Shown here one piece after another: positions 5,624 to 7,312 of a stretch of DNA of 7,312 nt. Made by a program: the position numbers and the translations under genes. Numbering within the stretch: the stretch's first letter is position 1; the number at the start of each line of letters is the position of its first letter. A model generated the notes under the pieces. It searched no databases, had not been told where the DNA came from, and saw only the letters and a program-made list of their open reading frames with translations. The stretch is from Microbacterium sp. Its GTDB lineage: Bacteria > Actinomycetota > Actinomycetes > Actinomycetales > Microbacteriaceae. The DNA is taken from assembly GCA_031286555.1 (NCBI GenBank), contig JAITUD010000331.1:1-7312 (forward strand), written 5' to 3'.

Positions 5624-6253
5624 ATGAACAGGCGCACAGCGGGGATCGCAGGCGGGGTTCTCATGGTCGCCGCCGTCCTGCTCGGGATGCTGGTGACCTG
5701 GGTGTCCGCAGCGGATGTCATGGACACCGGATGGAACTCCCTGATGGGCGATGTGCGTCGCCCGTGGGCGGTCGACGTCGCGCTGTTCTTCAACTGGATC
5801 GGCGGAGGATGGCGGGCGACGTTCCTCGTGCCGCTCGTGGTCGCCGGCATCCTGCTGGCCCTCCGCCGATGGCGGGAGGCGCTCTTCGCGCTCGCCGCCT
5901 TCGCCGTGAGCGCCGGGATCGTTCAGCTGCTCAAGAACGTGCTCGGGCGGGCGCGGCCCGCCGACCTGCTGGTCGCCTCGGACTTCGGCTCATTCCCGTC
6001 CGGGCATACGGCCAATGCGGCGACGATCGCCGTGGTGCTGTGGCTGATCGCGCCACGGGTCTGGATGGCCGTGCTCGGGGCGCTGTGGACGGTGGCGATG
6101 GCGCTCTCGCGCACACTGCTGAGCGTGCACTGGCTGACCGACACCCTCGGCGGCATCCTCGTCGGCGCCGGGGCGAGCCTGCTGGTCGCCGCCCTGCTGT
6201 GGGGCTGGCTACGCTGGGAATCGCGCCCGCCGCAGGCGGAGCGCACCGCCTGA
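5624..6253 (+). CDS. PAP2-superfamily membrane phosphatase
   Basis: This 209-residue integral membrane protein of the type 2 phosphatidic acid phosphatase family has all three catalytic signatures: KNVLGRARP (104-112, the KX6RP motif), PSGH (125-128) and SRTLLSVHWLTD (162-173, the SRX5HX3D motif). His169 is the expected nucleophile and His128 the acid/base partner. About six hydrophobic helices surround these motifs (roughly 7-29, 63-80, 85-103, 131-143, 147-161, 174-196), which places the active site on the outer face of the membrane. Family members remove phosphate from lipid phosphates, such as undecaprenyl pyrophosphate in cell-wall recycling or phosphatidate; the sequence does not decide between these. 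The ATG at 5624 directly precedes the RRT-plus-helix N-terminus. The GNAT gene begins 14 bases after its stop, indicating a two-gene transcript. Confidence 0.93.
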   Translation: MNRRTAGIAGGVLMVAAVLLGMLVTWVSAADVMDTGWNSLMGDVRRPWAVDVALFFNWIGGGWRATFLVPLVVAGILLALRRWREALFALAAFAVSAGIVQLLKNVLGRARPADLLVASDFGSFPSGHTANAATIAVVLWLIAPRVWMAVLGALWTVAMALSRTLLSVHWLTDTLGGILVGAGASLLVAALLWGWLRWESRPPQAERTA

Positions 6254-6267
6254 CCGAGGAGACACCA

Positions 6268-6888
6268 GTGCCGCAGATCCGCCCCTACCGCCCGGCCGAC
6301 CGCGACGGTCTCTACGACGTGTGCGTGAAGACCGCGGACTCCGGATCGGATGCCACGGGCATCCTGTCCGACGACCGGCTCTGGGGCGACATCTGGGCGG
6401 TGCCTTACGCCGAACGGCATCCCGATCTGTGCTGGGTCGTCGAGTCCGACGATTCGCGGGTGATCGGGTACATCGTGGCGACCGACGACACGCTGTCCTT
6501 CGAGCGCTGGTTCCACGACGTGTGGTGGCCGACGCGGGTCGGAGAGTACCCGGTGCCGCCGGTGCCGGGGCACGAGCGCCAGACTTGGGTGATGTCGTAT
6601 GCCGCCGCCCGCGGCGGCGACGAGGAGCCGAACGCCGCCGAGTACCCGGCGCACCTGCACATCGATCTGCTGCCCGAGACCCAGGGCATGGGCCTGGGCC
6701 GCCGGCTCACCGAGCTGCTGTTCGCCGAGCTCGCCGACCGTGGCGTCGCCGGTCTGCACCTGGGCATGAACCCGGACAATGTCGGCGCCGGAAAGTTCTA
6801 CGAGCGTCTCGGCATGCAGGTGCTCCCGTCCGACGAGGGAGTGCGGGTGTACGGGGTGCGGTTCGGGGCACCCCCGGCGATCGGATAG
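6268..6888 (+). CDS. GNAT-family acetyltransferase related to the C-terminal domain of O-GlcNAcase
   Basis: This 206-residue protein starts at GTG 6268, preceded by GAGGAG (6256-6261) at 6 bases. It opens with the GNAT-like IRPYRPADRDGLYDVCVKT (4-22). The acetyl-CoA region is HLHIDLLPETQGMGLGRR (129-146), with the pyrophosphate-binding pattern Q139-G-M-G-L-G. A final FYERLGM (177-183) is typical of the fold. The middle section is distinctive: TGILSDDRLWGDIWAVPYAERHPDL (30-54), the WWPTR segment (86-90) and EYPAHLHIDLLP (125-136). I recognise these from the bacterial proteins homologous to the acetyltransferase-like C-terminal domain of human O-GlcNAcase. Those crystallised bind or resemble acetyl-CoA enzymes, but their substrate is unknown. 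It is probably co-transcribed with the PAP2 gene without an obvious functional link. Its stop codon lies within the likely tRNA promoter. Confidence 0.9.
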   Translation: MPQIRPYRPADRDGLYDVCVKTADSGSDATGILSDDRLWGDIWAVPYAERHPDLCWVVESDDSRVIGYIVATDDTLSFERWFHDVWWPTRVGEYPVPPVPGHERQTWVMSYAAARGGDEEPNAAEYPAHLHIDLLPETQGMGLGRRLTELLFAELADRGVAGLHLGMNPDNVGAGKFYERLGMQVLPSDEGVRVYGVRFGAPPAIG

Positions 6889-6891
6889 ACT
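6886..6891 (+). promoter_or_regulatory. Candidate -10 of the tRNA-Ser promoter
   Basis: TAGACT (6886-6891) fits the actinobacterial -10 pattern and would start transcription near 6898, giving a precursor with a leader of about 10 bases. The TAG is the stop codon of the acetyltransferase gene. The -35 candidate TTCGGG (6862-6867, 18-bp spacer) is poor. Confidence 0.45.
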
Positions 6892-6907
6892 GTTCAGGTT
6901 GTTCCTT

Positions 6908-6995
6908 GGTGACGTGTCCGAGCGGCCGAAGGAGCACGCTTGGAAAGCGTGTGTTGTGCAAGCAACCGCGGGTTCGAATCCCGCCGTCACCGCCA
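6908..6995 (+). tRNA. tRNA-Ser (anticodon GGA)
   Basis: A complete class II tRNA with a long variable arm, reading the serine codons UCC and UCU. The acceptor stem is GGTGACG (6908-6914) with CGTCACC (6985-6991), discriminator G6992 and encoded CCA (6993-6995). The anticodon stem CACGC/GCGTG (6935-6939, 6947-6951) encloses the loop TTGGAAA with anticodon GGA at 6942-6944. The T-arm is GCGGG/CCCGC (6968-6972, 6980-6984) around TTCGAAT. The long variable arm lies between 6952 and 6967, as expected for serine tRNAs. All stems are intact, so the gene should be functional. Confidence 0.98.
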
Positions 6996-7040
6996 AAGAC
7001 CCGAGCCCCCAGGACGAAGTCCCGGGGGCTCGGGTCTTTT
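6995..7040 (+). terminator. Rho-independent terminator of tRNA-Ser
   Basis: AAAGACCCGAGCCCCC (6995-7010) pairs perfectly with GGGGGCTCGGGTCTTT (7024-7039), a 16-bp stem. It continues past one A-C mismatch into GGAC/GTCC (7012-7015 with 7019-7022) with a GAA loop, and ends in TTTT (7037-7040). The first stem base is the final A of the encoded CCA, so the terminator begins at the mature 3' end of the tRNA. Confidence 0.95.
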
Positions 7041-7088
7041 CCGGTGACGGTTGGCACTTCGAGCAACAGGGCCCCACGCGGCCGGAGG

Positions 7089-7150
7089 CTCCGCGCGCCG
7101 CCTGGTGAGCGCAACGTTCGCCGACCTATGGGCCGAGGCGGCGCGTGGAG
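7089..7150. repeat. 15-bp inverted repeat with 32-base loop
   Basis: CTCCGCGCGCCGCCT (7089-7103) pairs with AGGCGGCGCGTGGAG (7136-7150) at 14 Watson-Crick positions and one G-T. The 32-base loop contains the small palindrome AACGTT (7113-7118) flanked by GCG/CGC. No U-tract follows on either strand. The function is unknown. Confidence 0.75.
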
Positions 7151-7162
7151 TGGCCACGAGGG

Positions 7163-7184
7163 ACTCAAATCCCACTCAGATCCC
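7163..7184 (+). repeat. 11-bp tandem direct repeat
   Basis: ACTCAAATCCC (7163-7173) is followed immediately by ACTCAGATCCC (7174-7184), with one difference. The unit equals about one helical turn. The core ARATCCC recurs at 7216-7222 and 7287-7293. Short spaced repeats of this kind may be protein-binding sites. Confidence 0.7.
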
Positions 7185-7312
7185 ACCGTCCTGACCGCTT
7201 TTCCGTAAGTGGTTGAAATCCCCGCGGCATCGACTTACCGTTTTCCCGTCACGCTGAAGCTGGCTTGGTCGATTTGGCAAAGACATAGATCCCCGTCGCT
7301 TGCCGAACCGTG

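Larger units (their letters stand above)
7041..7312. other. Non-coding, repeat-containing region beyond tRNA-Ser; possible island edge
   Basis: No open frame here has protein-like content or a ribosome-binding site, and stops occur in all frames. It holds a 15-bp inverted repeat (7089-7150), an 11-bp tandem repeat (7163-7184), further ARATCCC copies at 7216-7222 and 7287-7293, and a GTAAGT/ACTTAC inverted pair (7205-7210 with 7233-7238) followed by CGTTTT. From about 7190 the sequence looks visibly less GC-rich than the rest of the window. A minus-strand tail of about 20 codons ending at 7249 could be the C-terminus of a gene beyond the window, but its codon use is not GC-biased, so it is not called. 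Confidence 0.6.

Noticed and set aside
6779..7108. Plus-strand open frame containing GDVSERPKEHAWKACVVQ
   Set aside because: It is the sense translation of the tRNA itself and has no ribosome-binding site or protein family.
6707..7186. Minus-strand open frame containing GDGGIRTRGCLHNTRFPSV
   Set aside because: This is the antisense translation of the tRNA-Ser gene, a well-known artefact in databases. It overlaps the tRNA, its terminator and the acetyltransferase gene.
7205..7244. GTAAGT/ACTTAC hairpin followed by CGTTTT as a terminator
   Set aside because: The stem has only 6 bp with a 22-base loop and no gene ends before it on the plus strand.
7249..7312. Minus-strand tail reading ...GIYVFAKSTKPASA then stop, as the end of a gene beyond the window
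   Set aside because: Only about 20 codons are visible, codon third positions are not GC-biased, and no family is recognisable.
1..7312. CRISPR array, insertion sequence, toxin-antitoxin or defence system
   Set aside because: No regularly spaced repeats, transposase, nuclease or paired small genes were found in the window.

Overview
The window reads as chromosomal DNA of a high-GC Gram-positive actinobacterium, most likely Microbacteriaceae (Microbacterium-like). The signs are strong G/C bias at third codon positions, purine-rich Shine-Dalgarno sites, GC-rich terminator hairpins with little or no U-tract, TAnnnT-type -10 elements and actinobacterial protein variants. The genus is inferred from general character only.

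Layout. (1) Bases 1-201 are the 3' end of rplL (ribosomal protein L7/L12), followed by a perfect 13-bp hairpin. (2) Bases 260-5248 form a carbohydrate-uptake locus. A LacI-family repressor gene on the minus strand diverges from a three-gene plus-strand operon encoding a lipoprotein solute-binding protein and two MalF/MalG-type permeases, closest in my recognition to the alpha-glucoside transporter AglE-AglF-AglG. The divergent control region holds two near-identical LacI-type operators (GGAAYCGGTTCC) about 11 helical turns apart, plus a different perfect palindrome that resembles the CebR box of Streptomyces. No ATPase gene is present, so the transporter must borrow one encoded elsewhere. A strong hairpin lies between the binding-protein and permease genes. 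(3) A small minus-strand cupin gene (5265-5582) converges on the operon. A shared hairpin overlaps its stop codon. (4) A PAP2-family membrane phosphatase and a GNAT acetyltransferase (5624-6888) form a two-gene plus-strand unit. The PAP2 gene diverges from the cupin gene across only 41 bp, and both look leaderless. (5) A tRNA-Ser(GGA) gene with encoded CCA at 6908-6995 is followed by a strong rho-independent terminator. (6) Bases 7041-7312 hold no convincing gene. They contain a 15-bp inverted repeat, an 11-bp tandem repeat and sequences resembling the tRNA T-arm. The last ~120 bases look less GC-rich than the rest, as at the edge of an integrated element.

Functionally, the core is a substrate-inducible sugar importer. 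The repressor is expected to bind the GGAAYCGGTTCC sites and silence the transporter, and probably its own gene, until a sugar is present. The second palindrome may tie the operon to another sugar regulator. I see no clearly new multi-gene system. The best leads are the two-class operator region, the duplicated membrane module in the first permease, the O-GlcNAcase-type acetyltransferase-like protein, and the repeat-rich region beyond the tRNA.
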